A DNA stretch of 64,000 bases. Source: Bradyrhizobium niftali (GTDB lineage Bacteria > Pseudomonadota > Alphaproteobacteria > Rhizobiales > Xanthobacteraceae). The position numbers and the translations under genes are program-made. Shown one piece after another: positions 63,553 through 64,000 of the stretch; position 1 is the first letter of the stretch; the number at the start of each line of letters is the position of its first letter. Location: positions 214,671 to 278,670 of the forward strand of contig NZ_SPQT01000015.1 of the NCBI RefSeq assembly GCF_004571025.1, read 5' to 3'. The notes below the pieces were generated by a model. It saw only the letters and a program-made list of their open reading frames with translations. It ran no database searches and had not been told where the DNA came from.

Positions 63553-63990
63553 GTGACTTCTCAGTGGCAGTATCAAGTTAGGTTCGATGTGAACGATTCT
63601 GCTACGGCGGAATCGGTACACCGACAACTCCGTGATCCGGCACTGGCGCCGCTGTTCGATATCCTCGCAGCGCATCGCGCTGCGCTGAAATGCCAGTTTG
63701 ACGCCTTTGCGGAGTATGTCACCGTAGCAGAAGAGCACGGCGTCGAATACTATCCGCTCTACCAATGGACGAAGGCGACGATCGAGAATCCGACGAAAAA
63801 GGAAAAGTATTTGAAATCCTTTACACTCTACGTGGACGATCGGGAGGTCTATACCAAAGAGATTGCCGAGGCGCTGGAGGCGGACTTGCAACCGCTCGCC
63901 ACTAGCGGGCTGATCACGCGAATATCCAAGTACGATACCAATCCCGCCAACAATCCTCAGTCGCCGCAGCGCCCCCGCGAGCGGGGCTAG
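63553..63990 (+). CDS. Protein of unknown function (145 aa, start uncertain)
   Basis: This is an uncharacterised protein. The frame is open from 63457, but the first ~10 codons overlap the NhaA remnant, so I choose the GTG at 63553 after GAAGGCGAG. It begins VTSQWQYQVRFDVNDSATAE, with DPALAPLFDILAAHRAALKC, VAEEHGVEYYPLYQW and FTLYVDDREVYTKEIAEALE. No signal peptide or helix. The C-terminus is polar and Pro/Arg rich. It may bind a small ligand, but nothing supports a function. Confidence 0.45.
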   Translation: MTSQWQYQVRFDVNDSATAESVHRQLRDPALAPLFDILAAHRAALKCQFDAFAEYVTVAEEHGVEYYPLYQWTKATIENPTKKEKYLKSFTLYVDDREVYTKEIAEALEADLQPLATSGLITRISKYDTNPANNPQSPQRPRERG

Positions 63991-64000
63991 CCCTTCCGCG

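Overview
The window looks like an accessory, repeat-rich stretch of an alphaproteobacterial chromosome. Bradyrhizobium or a close relative in the Nitrobacteraceae is my best guess. This rests on the moderately high GC by eye, the many short secreted proteins, TolB-like adenylate cyclases and DUF1127 proteins typical of that group, and the dispersed intergenic repeats. The assignment is inference; no rRNA or housekeeping marker is present.

Layout. 1-6027 is a Tn7/Tn5053-like transposition operon (TnsB, TnsC, an unusually long TniQ) cut by the left edge. 6339-8547 is a minus-strand tadG-tadE-tadE pilus operon with overlapping start/stop codons. 9176-11741 is an IS66-family element with an exact 8-bp target duplication. 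12210-18980 holds a MITE, a rearranged SRAP remnant, several secreted proteins, a PaaK-like ligase, a vanadium-haloperoxidase-like protein and three pseudogenes. 19053-26809 carries a DAO-family oxidase, a phytochelatin-synthase-like protein, GYD, HD and DUF4440 proteins, a broken ThuA gene next to an IS110 relic, and a methyltransferase. 27069-34258 carries three related class III cyclase/TolB/TPR genes with an ORF-less group II intron between the second and third. 34432-45801 mixes a substrate-binding protein, an outer-membrane barrel, cytochrome c, complete IS110 and IS1182-type elements and many decayed genes. 45805-57281 has a beta-propeller/di-haem fusion, a Crp/Fnr regulator, an MHS-type transporter, a hydrolase-cyclase fusion and a truncated CadC-like regulator. 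57754-64000 has an unknown protein, a YdhR-like protein and a complete NitT/TauT-type ABC importer operon.

How the parts fit. Four class III cyclases and one Crp/Fnr regulator suggest cyclic-nucleotide signalling, but no sequence evidence links them. Most of the rest records insertion and decay: four MITE copies share their terminal repeats with the IS1182-type element, several ~100-bp and ~60-bp intergenic repeat families recur, and about a dozen genes are truncated, frameshifted or split.

The most notable items are the Tn7-like operon with a large TniQ, the ORF-less group II intron with an intact domain V, and the MITE family with a plausible autonomous partner. I found no CRISPR array, cas gene, tRNA or rRNA.
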